64,000 nucleotides of DNA from Belliella aquatica. GTDB lineage: Bacteria; Bacteroidota; Bacteroidia; Cytophagales; Cyclobacteriaceae. Below the pieces are notes generated by a model, which was given only the letters and a program-made list of their open reading frames with translations, was not told the DNA's origin and did no database searches. The DNA lies in contig NZ_BMFD01000008.1 of assembly GCF_014637795.1 (NCBI RefSeq), forward strand, positions 1 through 64,000. Reading direction: 5' to 3'. Shown here piece by piece: positions 8,574 through 17,326 of this stretch (position 1 is its first letter; the number at the start of each line of letters is the position of its first letter). Position numbers and translations under genes: made by a program.

Positions 8574-9902
8574 TTATTCAGTTGCATCTGTTGGCTTTGG
8601 AAGGTATTTTAATACTACTCTACTGTCTTTGTCAAGATACTTTTGAGCAACTCTTTTGACATCTTCAGCAGTCACTTTTCTGAATAAATCTAGTTGGGTA
8701 TTGACATAATCAGCACTTCCATAAAACACATGGCCTTGAGCGAGTGATTGAGAAATATTTGCTACAGAACCAAAACTGTTGATGATTTGATTTTCTTTGA
8801 TGTTGATCAATTTCTGTAGGTCATTTGCATCGATTCCTTCAGTTTTGACTTGATTCAATACTTCATCAATAGCAACGTTCAAATCATCCACATCAACTCC
8901 CATATTTGCAATCGCAAGAACAAGGAACATTCCTCCATCTTCCAAGTCATTTGGTAGTGCAATCGCTTGAACAGCCTTCTGACTTTTATCAACAAGTTCT
9001 TTATACATTAAAGAGCTTTTTCCAGACAACAAATATGTACTCAACAAATTCAAGGCATAAGTATCAGGATGGTCTTTTTCAGGCATCAAGTAGCCTTGAA
9101 AAATTGCTGGCAACTGAATGTTGTCATAAACTACATCCTCGATACTTTCAGTCAATTTCTGAATTTGTATGTTAGGTCTGTAAGGCTCAATGGTTCCTTT
9201 TGGAATTTCACCAAAATACGCTCTTACCAATCTCTCAGTCTCTGCATAATCTATATCACCTGCTATAGAAAGTGTTGCATTGTTCGGCTTGTAATAGGTA
9301 GCATAAAACTCCATAAACTCTTCCAATTGAGAAGCTTCCAGATGTTCTGCAGAACCGATAATTGGAGATTTGTATGGATGATTTGGATACAATCTAATTG
9401 GGATTTCCTTTTGGAAAGAGCCATAAGGTCTTTCTTCCATTACTTCCTTCATTTCTTGTTTGATTACCTCTCTTTGCGTATCCACGCCAACTTGATCAAC
9501 TTTAGCTTGAAGCATTCTTTCTGATTCCAGGTAAAGCGAAAGCTCTAATTGATTAGATGGAAGAATCTCGTAATAGACTGTATAATCTTGACTCGTTCCA
9601 GCATTTAGTGTTCCACCAGCTGATTCTACAATTTCGAAAAATTTACCTCTGGGGATATTTTCTGAACCTTCAAACATCAAATGTTCAAAGAAATGAGCAA
9701 AGCCAGTTCTTTCAGGGTTTTCATTTTTTGACCCTACATGATAGAGTACAGAAGTTGCTACTATGGGTGTTGTGTTATCCTGATGTAGGATGACATGAAG
9801 CCCATTATCCAGTGTGAATTCCTTGAACTCGATTTTGTTTTGACCAAAAACCGATAGAACGAAGAATACACCGAAAAGTGATAACAAAGCGGATTTTCTC
9901 AT
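8574..9902 (-). CDS. M16 family zinc peptidase, catalytic subunit
   Basis: This 442-residue exported peptidase has a signal peptide (about 1-20). The inverted zinc motif HFFEH is intact (His70, Glu73, His74), and the distal Glu about 76 residues later lies in the EVIKQEMKEVMEERPYG region. Its length matches a single two-domain M16B unit, which normally works as a dimer. The next gene encodes the matching inactive subunit, so an active/inactive heterodimer like the mitochondrial processing peptidase is likely. It is expected to degrade peptides in the periplasm. Confidence 0.92.
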   Translation of the reverse strand: MRKSALLSLFGVFFVLSVFGQNKIEFKEFTLDNGLHVILHQDNTTPIVATSVLYHVGSKNENPERTGFAHFFEHLMFEGSENIPRGKFFEIVESAGGTLNAGTSQDYTVYYEILPSNQLELSLYLESERMLQAKVDQVGVDTQREVIKQEMKEVMEERPYGSFQKEIPIRLYPNHPYKSPIIGSAEHLEASQLEEFMEFYATYYKPNNATLSIAGDIDYAETERLVRAYFGEIPKGTIEPYRPNIQIQKLTESIEDVVYDNIQLPAIFQGYLMPEKDHPDTYALNLLSTYLLSGKSSLMYKELVDKSQKAVQAIALPNDLEDGGMFLVLAIANMGVDVDDLNVAIDEVLNQVKTEGIDANDLQKLINIKENQIINSFGSVANISQSLAQGHVFYGSADYVNTQLDLFRKVTAEDVKRVAQKYLDKDSRVVLKYLPKPTDATE

Positions 9903-10122
9903 AAATATATAGTTAATAATTAATTGATAAATTCTCTAAATACAATAACCATACTCGATAAATTGTTTGAATGGTGATAACAATTTTCAAATGTGATCAA
10001 AAACTAGTTTAAACGGACGTGAAAGTTAATTCCAACGATGCGAAAAATCAAAACATTAACTCAAATAAATACTATTTTTAAACACAGTGATCATAATCGG
10101 ACAAATTAAAATAATTAAACGT

Positions 10123-10773
10123 TCAAAATCGTACAGTTGGCCTCACGCTTCCATTTTCTGAATAGATATACATAAACAGCGTTTGAACATCTTTCTTGAT
10201 AGACCTAGGATTGACAGTATTGTTGTCAAAATGTGTGGTTTTTAAATCTAGATCAATCAAAACTTCTTTTTCATTTAAATCATAAAGTTTATATTTTGTA
10301 TAGATCCAATAATCAGGATAATTCCAAAGAGGGGGTTCACCATTCATGTTGTATTCATGGTAGAGCATAGTAGCCCCCAAATTACTTAATCGAGAATATT
10401 TCCTTCTCACAATTTCCAAATCAAGCAAATACCTCACTCCCAATTCGGTAAAAAGCTTCTCCCGATTTCTTTCAGTAGTAAAATCGCTAATCCCCACTGA
10501 TTTCAATTCGATTTCATGATAATCTGTGTCCCAAACTTCCCTAAATCCATAGCTTTTCAATTCCTGCGGGAGTGTTTCTAAAAAAATCCGATAATCTCTT
10601 TGGGAAAATCCTGCTGGCAAATTCACCAAAATAATTTCACTCCTATCCAGCGGTGGTAATTCTGAATTGATTTGGACTCCTTCCACCATTTGTCGAACGG
10701 GTCTACCGCAACTTTGCAATCCGATAATCAGCATTAGGACTAGCAGAACAGATTTAAAATCAAGACGCTTCAT
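10123..10773 (-). CDS. Predicted lipoprotein of unknown function
   Basis: The 216-residue protein starts MKRLDFKSVLLVLMLIIGLQSCG, a signal peptide ending in a lipobox-like LQSC, so it should be lipid-anchored. The rest is soluble and mixed alpha/beta, with conserved-looking aromatic segments around YHEYNMNGEPPLWNYPDYW. I do not recognise a named family. Its ATG lies inside the last 14 bases of the BtuF-like gene, so the two are translationally coupled; a link to metal or cobalamin handling is possible only by that coupling. Confidence 0.7.
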   Translation of the reverse strand: MKRLDFKSVLLVLMLIIGLQSCGRPVRQMVEGVQINSELPPLDRSEIILVNLPAGFSQRDYRIFLETLPQELKSYGFREVWDTDYHEIELKSVGISDFTTERNREKLFTELGVRYLLDLEIVRRKYSRLSNLGATMLYHEYNMNGEPPLWNYPDYWIYTKYKLYDLNEKEVLIDLDLKTTHFDNNTVNPRSIKKDVQTLFMYIYSENGSVRPTVRF

Positions 10774-11551
10774 TTTTCAAGAACTTTTGATTCAAACTTA
10801 GGAAGTAATCCTTTGACTTTAATAGTGTACTCCCATACCATGAAAATAGTTCTCCGTCTACTATTTTAACTTGTGTATTAGGAAGCTCTTTTTGATAAAA
10901 AGCCACATGTTTTTCTTTATAAGGAAAAGGCTCTGAACTGAGTAATAAAAATTCTGGGTTCAAGTTTTTGAGAACTTCTAAATCTATTTTTGGATATCTT
11001 TTTTCTTGAACGAGGTTCTCAAAACCCGCAAATGCCAGCATTTCATTGATAAATGTATTCGATCCTACCGTCATGATTGGATCATTCCAAATGAGGTAGA
11101 TGGCAGTTCCTTTTTTAGAAAAAGGATTTTTAAAATCAATTTTGATCTGATTGGAAATATTTTTTGACTCAGCGACTTTATTTGTCAACTCACCAATATT
11201 CTCAATCATCTCTACAGCATCTTCAATTGTAAAAATATCGCTCATCCACACTGGATACTTTTCTGCCAACTTTTCTATTCCCTCCTGATAATTTTCTTCC
11301 TTATTACCAATAATCAAATCAGGCTGTAATGCATCGATTTTGTCAAAATGAAAGTTTTTGGTTCCCCCTATAATTTGCTTTTCCTTTTTAAGCCCTTTGG
11401 GATGAATGCAAAATTTGGTAATCCCCACAAGTTCATCCCGTAAGCCTAGATCCACCAATAACTCAGTCTGCGAAGGCACCAAAGAAATAATCCTCTTCGG
11501 ATACTCGGTGACAGTCACTTTTCTGTTGAGTTGGTCGGTGTGGGTTGGCAT
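10760..11551 (-). CDS. BtuF-like helical-backbone metal receptor
   Basis: This 263-residue protein resembles the substrate-binding proteins of cobalamin/siderophore ABC importers (class III fold). Visible features are PKRIISLVPSQTELLVDLGL (about 19-38), GTKNFHFDKIDALQPDLIIGNKEEN (about 83-107), and a central helix followed by a second lobe with WNDPIMTVGSNTFINEMLAFAGF. No signal peptide is present, unlike true periplasmic BtuF, so it may be cytoplasmic or exported unusually. No transporter gene is adjacent. It overlaps the downstream lipoprotein gene by 14 bases. Confidence 0.82.
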   Translation of the reverse strand: MPTHTDQLNRKVTVTEYPKRIISLVPSQTELLVDLGLRDELVGITKFCIHPKGLKKEKQIIGGTKNFHFDKIDALQPDLIIGNKEENYQEGIEKLAEKYPVWMSDIFTIEDAVEMIENIGELTNKVAESKNISNQIKIDFKNPFSKKGTAIYLIWNDPIMTVGSNTFINEMLAFAGFENLVQEKRYPKIDLEVLKNLNPEFLLLSSEPFPYKEKHVAFYQKELPNTQVKIVDGELFSWYGSTLLKSKDYFLSLNQKFLKNEAS

Positions 11552-11582
11552 CTTGAAATTGGAAGATTGAAAGATTGGAAAA

Positions 11583-11703
11583 TTGGGGATTAGTTGATTG
11601 AGCGACTAGGCATTAGTTGATTGAGTGACTAGTCAACTCGTTTAACAGATAACCTAATCACTATTCAACTGATAACTTAATAACTCAATTAACTAATCCC
11701 CAA
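11583..11703. repeat. Imperfect long inverted repeat (121 bp)
   Basis: The left arm (11583-11602) and right arm (11684-11703) are reverse complements at 19 of 20 positions. The left half also holds a direct repeat of ATTAGTTGATTGAG at 11589 and 11612. It fills the gap between the M42 gene and the BtuF-like gene and could fold into one long hairpin in RNA. Confidence 0.7.
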
Positions 11704-11708
11704 ATAAA

Positions 11709-12776
11709 CTATACGACATATCTAAAATCAAACTTTGGATCGAAGTCTTCTAGGAATCCTTTGATCAATTGAATGACTTGTTGAATATCTTCTTTGCTGG
11801 CAGTTTCCACCGTTGTGTGCATATATTTCAATGGCAGTGAAATCAATGCTGATGGTACTCCCTCGTTAGAATAAGCAAATGCATCGGTGTCTGTCCCGGT
11901 AGCTCTTGAAGCTGCGGAACGTTGGAAATTGATTTCTCTTTTCCTTGCTGAATCAATGATCAGATCCAATAATTTTTTGTGAACAGATGCTCCATAAGTT
12001 AAAACAGGACCCTTTCCTGCAACCAAATCTCCTGAAGTGATTTTGTTGTACATAGGCGCCGTAGTATCATGACACACATCAGTGATGATCGCTACTTGAG
12101 GTTTGATCCTCGCAGCAATCATAGATGCACCTCGAAGACCTATCTCTTCCTGTACAGCATTTACAATATATAATCCGAAAGGTAATTTGACTTTTGATTC
12201 ATGAAGTAACCTTGCTACTTCAGCAATCATAAACCCTCCTACTCTATTATCCAAAGCTCTTCCGCTGTAGAATTTATCATTCAATTCTGTCAATTCATCC
12301 TGAAATGTGATCACACAGCCCACATGAATCCCCATTTTTTCAACTTCCTCTTTGGTCCTCGCTCCGACATCGATAAAGATATTGTCCAATGTTGGTGCAT
12401 CTTCTTTCCCATCTTTTCTCACATGGATCGCAGGCCAACCAAATACTCCTGGAATGACTTTTTCATCTGTGTGAATGTTGACACGCATAGATGGGGCGAT
12501 CATGTGATCAGAACCACCATTTCTTCTGACATAAATGTAGCCTTCTGGAGTAATGAAATTGACAAACCAGCTGATTTCATCTGCATGGGCTTCAATTACT
12601 ACTTTGAATTCAGCATCAGGATTAATCACCCCTACTGCCGTTCCGTAATTGTCTGTAAAATGCGTATCCACAAAAGGCTTGATATAATCTAGCCAAACTT
12701 GCTGACCCGACGCTTCAAAACCTGTTGGACTCGCTGTATTGAGGTATTTGTAAATGAATATTTCTGATTTTGACAT
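11709..12776 (-). CDS. M42 family metallopeptidase (glutamyl aminopeptidase/endoglucanase M-like)
   Basis: M42 enzymes are large cytoplasmic dinuclear-metal aminopeptidases that form dodecamers. Metal-site motifs are in the expected order: EAHADEISWFV (His and catalytic Asp), ALDNRVGG (bridging Asp), NAVQEEIGLRGA (catalytic Glu and ligand Glu), ITDVCHD (Asp), and YMHTTVE (His). The length of 355 residues is normal. No signal peptide. The gene is monocistronic in appearance, with a long inverted repeat downstream and a repeat-rich gap upstream. Confidence 0.93.
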   Translation of the reverse strand: MSKSEIFIYKYLNTASPTGFEASGQQVWLDYIKPFVDTHFTDNYGTAVGVINPDAEFKVVIEAHADEISWFVNFITPEGYIYVRRNGGSDHMIAPSMRVNIHTDEKVIPGVFGWPAIHVRKDGKEDAPTLDNIFIDVGARTKEEVEKMGIHVGCVITFQDELTELNDKFYSGRALDNRVGGFMIAEVARLLHESKVKLPFGLYIVNAVQEEIGLRGASMIAARIKPQVAIITDVCHDTTAPMYNKITSGDLVAGKGPVLTYGASVHKKLLDLIIDSARKREINFQRSAASRATGTDTDAFAYSNEGVPSALISLPLKYMHTTVETASKEDIQQVIQLIKGFLEDFDPKFDFRYVV

Positions 12777-12794
12777 GATTTTAATTTTTAAAAT

Positions 12795-12823
12795 GTCAAC
12801 AGTCGACGGTCGACTGTCAACTG
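12795..12823. repeat. GTCGAC palindromic module, left copy
   Basis: This module contains GTCAACAGTC (12795-12804) followed by GTCGAC-type palindromes. The first ten bases are the exact reverse complement of 13469-13478, so the two modules bracket the four-helix-bundle gene. Confidence 0.7.
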
Positions 12824-12890
12824 AAGACCAATTTCACTATTTAAATTGTTCTATTTAATGGCCCATTTGGATAAATAAATTTCATTAAAG

Positions 12891-13023
12891 ATTACGTGTT
12901 TTAATACAAGTAGCCACTTAAAGTGATTAATCATTTTATTTGCAGGTACTGAGGACTGTCGACAGTTGGCAATTATCCGTATGATTAAATTATTAATTTC
13001 ACGGATTTGTGCCATGCGGATAA
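12891..13023 (-). repeat. TTATCCGC dispersed repeat, copy A
   Basis: Read on the minus strand it begins TTATCCGC (13016-13023), continues to CGGATAATT, then a GTCGAC palindrome, then AAGTGGCTACTTGTAT near its far end. The same order is seen in copies at 22593-22733, 28578-28700 and 44330-44466. Confidence 0.7.
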
Positions 13024-13025
13024 TT

Positions 13026-13379
13026 TTATTTTAACGAGTTCTTCAATGCTTGTATTTTTTTAATCAACTCTTCATATTGATTGTAAAGGCTTTCAAAATT
13101 ACTTTCTGAAATTATTTTTCTTTTTCTTCCTAAATGCAAACACGAAACAACTTCTATAGCCGACCGAATCCCGTAATTTAAAAACCGTTTAAAATCTGGA
13201 TTTGTTTGTCCTGTTGATCCTTCTGCTATATTCAATGCAACTGAATCAGCAGCTCTTTGAATCTGTGATGCAAGGATAAATTTTTCATGATTTGGAAAAT
13301 CATCAATTAACAAACTCACCTGATAGGAAAGCTCTATTGCAATTTGCCATACTGTCAACTTTTCAAACTTGAACCCCAT
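13026..13379 (-). CDS. Four-helix-bundle protein of the 23S rRNA intervening-sequence (S23) family
   Basis: The 117-residue all-helical protein has the family pattern: F..LTVWQ.AIEL near the start, then FP..EKF.LASQIQRAADSVALNIAEGS (about 29-57), then F..FLNYGIRSAIEV. Relatives are encoded within 23S rRNA intervening sequences and as solitary genes in Bacteroidota; a related fold (Avd) serves diversity-generating retroelements. No reverse transcriptase or variable repeat is near. The gene sits alone between two metabolic genes, with the TTATCCGC copy A immediately downstream and GTCAACAGTC inverted repeats on both sides, which suggests arrival as a repeat-bounded cassette. Confidence 0.88.
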   Translation of the reverse strand: MGFKFEKLTVWQIAIELSYQVSLLIDDFPNHEKFILASQIQRAADSVALNIAEGSTGQTNPDFKRFLNYGIRSAIEVVSCLHLGRKRKIISESNFESLYNQYEELIKKIQALKNSLK

Positions 13380-13446
13380 GAAACAACTATTTTAAACAAG
13401 TATTACTTTCAAAAACAATTACAACGTATATCACGAAGCGGTACCG

Positions 13447-13478
13447 AAACTGTTGTCTGCCGACAGTTGACTGTTGAC
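13447..13478. repeat. GTCGAC-type palindromic module, right copy
   Basis: It holds CTGTTGTCTGCCGACAGTTG and ends GACTGTTGAC (13469-13478), an exact inverted copy of 12795-12804. Its last base overlaps the stop codon of the carboxylase gene. Confidence 0.65.
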
Positions 13479-15061
13479 TATAAAGGGATATTCCCATGCT
13501 TTTTCCTTGGGAGCTTATCCACCTTGTTTTCTAGCATTTTGAATCCGCGGATGAGTTTGTCTCTGGTTTCTGATGGGATGATGACTTCATCTATAAATCC
13601 TCTGTGAGCTGCTCTGTATGGATTTGCGAATTTGGCTGTGTAATCGTCTATTTTCTCTTGAAGCTTTTCTTCAGGATTTTCTGCATCTGCAATTTCTCTT
13701 TTGAAAATAATTTCCGCTGCTCCTTTTGCTCCCATCACCGCAATCTCAGCTGTTGGCCAAGCAAAATTCAAATCTGCACCGATATGCTTGGAGTTCATCA
13801 CATCATAAGCGCCACCATAGGCTTTACGTGTAATCACTGTAATTCTCGGAACTGTCGCTTCAGAGAATGCATAGAGTAACTTCGCTCCGTTGGTAATAAT
13901 TCCATTCCACTCCTGATCTGTTCCGGGCAAAAACCCTGGTACGTCCACTAACACCAATAAAGGAACATTGAATGAGTCACAAAATCTAACAAATCTCGCA
14001 GCTTTGATTGAGGCATCATTATCCAAAACACCCGCCATAGACTGAGGCTGATTGCCCACTATTCCGATACTTCGCCCAGCTAATCTTGCGAAACCGACCA
14101 CGATATTATCAGCGAAATTTTTATGAACCTCTAAAAATGAATTTTCATCCACTATTCCATCAACGACTTCCCTGATATCATAAGGATGATTGGCATTATC
14201 AGGAATAATCTCATCCAAGACTGGTCTTGATTCGTCTTCTTTCAATTCATACGCATAGACAGGCGCTTCATCTTCACAGTTTTGAGGAATGTAACTCAGG
14301 AGTTGTTTGAGGTGATTGATACATTCCAGTTCGTTGGCACAAGAGAAATGGGTAACACCACTTTTTGCACTGTGCGTACTTGCACCGCCTAGCTCTTCGG
14401 CGGTAACGGTTTCTTGAGTCACTGTTTTGACCACATTTGGTCCTGTGACAAACATGTATGAAGTGTTCTCAACCATCAAAATAAAGTCTGTGATGGCCGG
14501 TGAATACACTGCTCCTCCGGCAGATGGACCCATAATTGCTGACAATTGAGGAACTACGCCTGAAGCTAAAGTATTTCTGTAAAAAATATCTGCGTATCCA
14601 CCAAGTGATACAACACCCTCTTGAATTCTCGCACCACCAGAATCATTCAATCCGATGATAGGAGCGCCATTTTTCATGGCCATATCCATCACTTTACAAA
14701 TTTTCTCCGCATGGGTTTCAGAAAGTGATCCTCCAAAAACAGTGAAATCCTGAGAATATACATAAGTCAAGCGGCCATTGATTTCACCATAACCTGTGAC
14801 CACGCCATCTCCTAAATAATGCTCTTTGTCCAAACCAAAATCCTTGGCTCTATGCATGACGAACTTATCAATCTCTTGAAAAGAGCCTTCATCCATCAAT
14901 AAATGAATTCTTTCTCGTGCGGTGAGTTTACCTTTTTTATGTTGTGCAGCAATCCTAGCTTCTCCTCCACCTAAAAGTGCTTCTTCGTTTTTCTTCTTGA
15001 GTAAATCTATTTTATCCTTATTGGTAGGTTGTGTGTAAACACCTTTAGTTTCGCTATCCAT
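13478..15061 (-). CDS. Acyl-CoA (propionyl-CoA type) carboxylase beta subunit
   Basis: This carboxyltransferase subunit moves CO2 from carboxybiotin to an acyl-CoA, usually propionyl-CoA giving methylmalonyl-CoA. The length is 527 residues. Motifs seen: [18 protein letters not shown] near the N-terminus, [18 protein letters not shown], the oxyanion-type [14 protein letters not shown] (first crotonase-like half), and DVPGFLPG plus [11 protein letters not shown] (second half). No alpha/biotin subunit gene is adjacent, so it must be encoded elsewhere. A promoter with TATATTTG lies just upstream. Confidence 0.93.
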   Translation of the reverse strand: MDSETKGVYTQPTNKDKIDLLKKKNEEALLGGGEARIAAQHKKGKLTARERIHLLMDEGSFQEIDKFVMHRAKDFGLDKEHYLGDGVVTGYGEINGRLTYVYSQDFTVFGGSLSETHAEKICKVMDMAMKNGAPIIGLNDSGGARIQEGVVSLGGYADIFYRNTLASGVVPQLSAIMGPSAGGAVYSPAITDFILMVENTSYMFVTGPNVVKTVTQETVTAEELGGASTHSAKSGVTHFSCANELECINHLKQLLSYIPQNCEDEAPVYAYELKEDESRPVLDEIIPDNANHPYDIREVVDGIVDENSFLEVHKNFADNIVVGFARLAGRSIGIVGNQPQSMAGVLDNDASIKAARFVRFCDSFNVPLLVLVDVPGFLPGTDQEWNGIITNGAKLLYAFSEATVPRITVITRKAYGGAYDVMNSKHIGADLNFAWPTAEIAVMGAKGAAEIIFKREIADAENPEEKLQEKIDDYTAKFANPYRAAHRGFIDEVIIPSETRDKLIRGFKMLENKVDKLPRKKHGNIPL

Positions 15062-15088
15062 GTGAGTTTAAAGTTAATTTGGTTGTTT

Positions 15089-15118
15089 CAAATATACGGA
15101 GCACAACATTAGTGCAAA
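15089..15118 (-). promoter_or_regulatory. Promoter of the acyl-CoA carboxylase gene
   Basis: Minus strand TTTG (15115-15118), 18 bases, then TATATTTG (15089-15096), a perfect TAnnTTTG with near-ideal spacing, 28 bases before the ATG. Confidence 0.65.
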
Positions 15119-15263
15119 AACATTTCTGAAATTAGGTTAAATAAAATCAAAGTTAACATCCTGTTATTTTTTGTGTTTCCTTGAATAATGTCTTTATAAA
15201 AGCGCTGAATTCCTTCGCTTTTAAATAAAACTTCTATATTCGCACAAATTAATTTTGACTGGT

Positions 15264-16220
15264 ATGATCCCAAGGAAAGCAGCGATTATTGACATGGGCA
15301 CCAATACATTTCATTTGTTATTGGTGGAATTGAACGCAGGAAATTTTACCACGATCTACAAGGAAAAAGTTGCTGTCAAAGTAGGACAAGGCGGAATTAG
15401 TAAAAACACCATCACTGAGGATGCAAAGAAAAGGGCTTTTCATACACTGCAGCATTTTAGAAATTATATCGATGGAGAGGGAATTGTAGAAGTCTTTGCT
15501 TTTGCTACGAGTGCAGTTAGAAATGCGGATAATGGGAGTGATTTTGTCCAAGAAATTAAAGAGAAATTCAACATCAGTGTAAATGTGATCAATGGATCTC
15601 AAGAAGCGCAGCTGATTTATGAAGGAATAAGGTTCAGTGGCTCGTTGAACGATGAAAATCATTTGATGATGGACATTGGAGGTGGATCGGTTGAATTTAT
15701 AATTGGAAATAACCACGAAGCACTTTGGAAACAAAGTTTTGAGATCGGCGGTCAGCGCTTGTTGGATCTTTTTCATTACCATGACCCGATTCTTGAAGAG
15801 GAAAAAGATAATCTCACGCAATTTTTAGAAGAGAAACTCCCTGACCTAATCGCTGCACTGAACATTTACTCCCCAAGCAAACTTGTGGGTGCTTCTGGTA
15901 CATTTGACACGCTGAGTGACATGTATTATGCTTCCCATGATTTGAAAAAAGGAAAATCCGAACAAACTTTCCTACTTCCTAGAGCTGGATTCGAAGTGAT
16001 TGCTGAGCAATTGCTCACCTTGAACAAAGCCGAAAGACTCAAAATACCAGGAATGATTCCCATGCGTGTAGACATGATTGTCGTGGCTTCTTGTTTGATT
16101 TCTTACATTCTCAAATATATCAACACAGATATGCTTATCTGCTCCAGCTTTGCTTTGAAAGAAGGCGTTATTTCCCAATTGATTGGAAATAATTCCTTAG
16201 CAGATGCATCAATAAATTAG
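15264..16220 (+). CDS. Ppx/GppA phosphatase family protein
   Basis: This ASKHA-fold exopolyphosphatase/guanosine pentaphosphatase is involved in polyphosphate or (p)ppGpp turnover. The first phosphate-binding loop is AAIIDMGTNTFHLLLVE (about 6-22), the second is MMDIGGGSVEFII (about 138-150). GASGTFDTL (about 213) is also typical. At 318 residues it is the short form that lacks the C-terminal HD-like domain of GppA. The ATG at 15264 is preferred over a TTG three codons upstream. It is followed by the dehydrogenase gene after 32 bases, possibly co-transcribed. Confidence 0.9.
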   Translation: MIPRKAAIIDMGTNTFHLLLVELNAGNFTTIYKEKVAVKVGQGGISKNTITEDAKKRAFHTLQHFRNYIDGEGIVEVFAFATSAVRNADNGSDFVQEIKEKFNISVNVINGSQEAQLIYEGIRFSGSLNDENHLMMDIGGGSVEFIIGNNHEALWKQSFEIGGQRLLDLFHYHDPILEEEKDNLTQFLEEKLPDLIAALNIYSPSKLVGASGTFDTLSDMYYASHDLKKGKSEQTFLLPRAGFEVIAEQLLTLNKAERLKIPGMIPMRVDMIVVASCLISYILKYINTDMLICSSFALKEGVISQLIGNNSLADASIN

Positions 16221-16252
16221 ATCAAATTACTATCAGTTAGTAATCATTTACT

Positions 16253-17326
16253 ATGAAAACATTCAGTTACAAAGAACTTTTTTCATTCACCAAAAATATG
16301 CTTCTCAAGATCGGATGTCCAGATCGAGATGCGGAATTAGGAGCCAAGGTTTTGCTTTCTGCTGATTTGAGAGGGGTAGATTCGCATGGAGTTGCTAGAC
16401 TTTCGGGCTATGTGAGACTTTGGGAAAAAGGAAGGATCAATGCTAAACCGAATGTTCACGTCAGTTATGAAACTCCCAGTACCGCTGTAGTAGATGGAGA
16501 TGGAGGACTTGGTCTTGTAGTTGCGCCTTTTGCGATGCAGGTAGCGATTGAAAAAGCAAAAACTGTCGGTACGGGCTGGGTATCTGTCAAAAATTCCAAC
16601 CATTATGGAATCGCAGGATATCATGCTATGATGGCCTTAGAACATGATATGATTGGAATTTCACTGACGAATGCCAGCCCACTCGTAAGTCCGACATTTT
16701 CCAAAGAAAGAATGCTTGGTACCAATCCGATTTCTGTTGCCATCCCGGCGAAAAACCAACCTCCATTTGTAGCAGATATGGCCACCACCACTGCCGCCAA
16801 TGGTAAATTGGAGATTTTGCAACGCAAAGAAATGGATGCTCCCTTAGGCTGGGTTCAGGATGCTGATGGCATACAAACCACAGATGCCAATGGTGTGAAA
16901 AAAGGCGGTGCACTCTTGCCACTTGGTGGTGACAGGGAACATGGTTCGCACAAAGGATATATTTTGGGATCGATCGTGGATATCTTTTCAGCTGTTCTTT
17001 CAGGAGCAAATTATGGCCCTTGGGCACCTCCATTCGTGGCTTTTTTAGAACCTGATCCCAATCCAGTTGGAAAAGGGTTAGGGCATTTTTTCGGAGCGAT
17101 GCGCGTGAATGCATTTAGACCTGCCGATGAATTCAAAACTCATATGGACAATTGGATCTCCAGATTCAGAGCAGCAAAGCCGATTGAGGGACATGATAAA
17201 GTCTTGATCCCTGGAGACCCAGAACGGGAACTGGAAACAGAAAGAATGTCAAACGGGATTCCTTTGATCAAACCTGTTGAAGATGATTTGAGAGCTTTGG
17301 GGATTAAGTTTGGGGTAGAATTGTAA
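16253..17326 (+). CDS. Malate/L-lactate/ureidoglycolate dehydrogenase family oxidoreductase
   Basis: This 357-residue NAD(P)-dependent enzyme belongs to the Ldh_2 family, which has its own fold distinct from the classical lactate dehydrogenases. Family marks: ADLRGVDSHGVARL (about 42-55), the catalytic-region SVKNSNHYGIAGYH (about 106-119), GTNPISVAIPA (about 150-160), and DMATTTAANGK (about 169-179). The real substrate cannot be told from sequence. It is cytoplasmic. It ends at the left boundary of the accessory island. Confidence 0.88.
   Translation: MKTFSYKELFSFTKNMLLKIGCPDRDAELGAKVLLSADLRGVDSHGVARLSGYVRLWEKGRINAKPNVHVSYETPSTAVVDGDGGLGLVVAPFAMQVAIEKAKTVGTGWVSVKNSNHYGIAGYHAMMALEHDMIGISLTNASPLVSPTFSKERMLGTNPISVAIPAKNQPPFVADMATTTAANGKLEILQRKEMDAPLGWVQDADGIQTTDANGVKKGGALLPLGGDREHGSHKGYILGSIVDIFSAVLSGANYGPWAPPFVAFLEPDPNPVGKGLGHFFGAMRVNAFRPADEFKTHMDNWISRFRAAKPIEGHDKVLIPGDPERELETERMSNGIPLIKPVEDDLRALGIKFGVEL

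Noticed and set aside
8549-8587. An upstream start for the inactive M16 subunit
   Set aside because: The longer N-terminus would place 13 extra residues before the signal peptide and overlap the preceding gene.
9069-9524. A 151-residue open frame on the plus strand inside the M16 catalytic gene
   Set aside because: It lies antisense to a strongly supported peptidase gene, has no recognisable domain and an odd composition (many Phe, Leu, Asn, His), typical of a shadow frame.
13026-13379. A diversity-generating retroelement (Avd-like protein)
   Set aside because: The protein fold is related to Avd, but no reverse transcriptase, template repeat or variable repeat is within reach.
12795-13478. 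A CRISPR array suggested by repeated GTCGAC words
   Set aside because: The words are palindromic and irregularly spaced, with no constant repeat length or spacers.
16626-17114. A 162-residue minus-strand frame across the dehydrogenase gene
   Set aside because: It is fully antisense to the Ldh-family enzyme, rich in His, Trp and Pro, and has no family resemblance.
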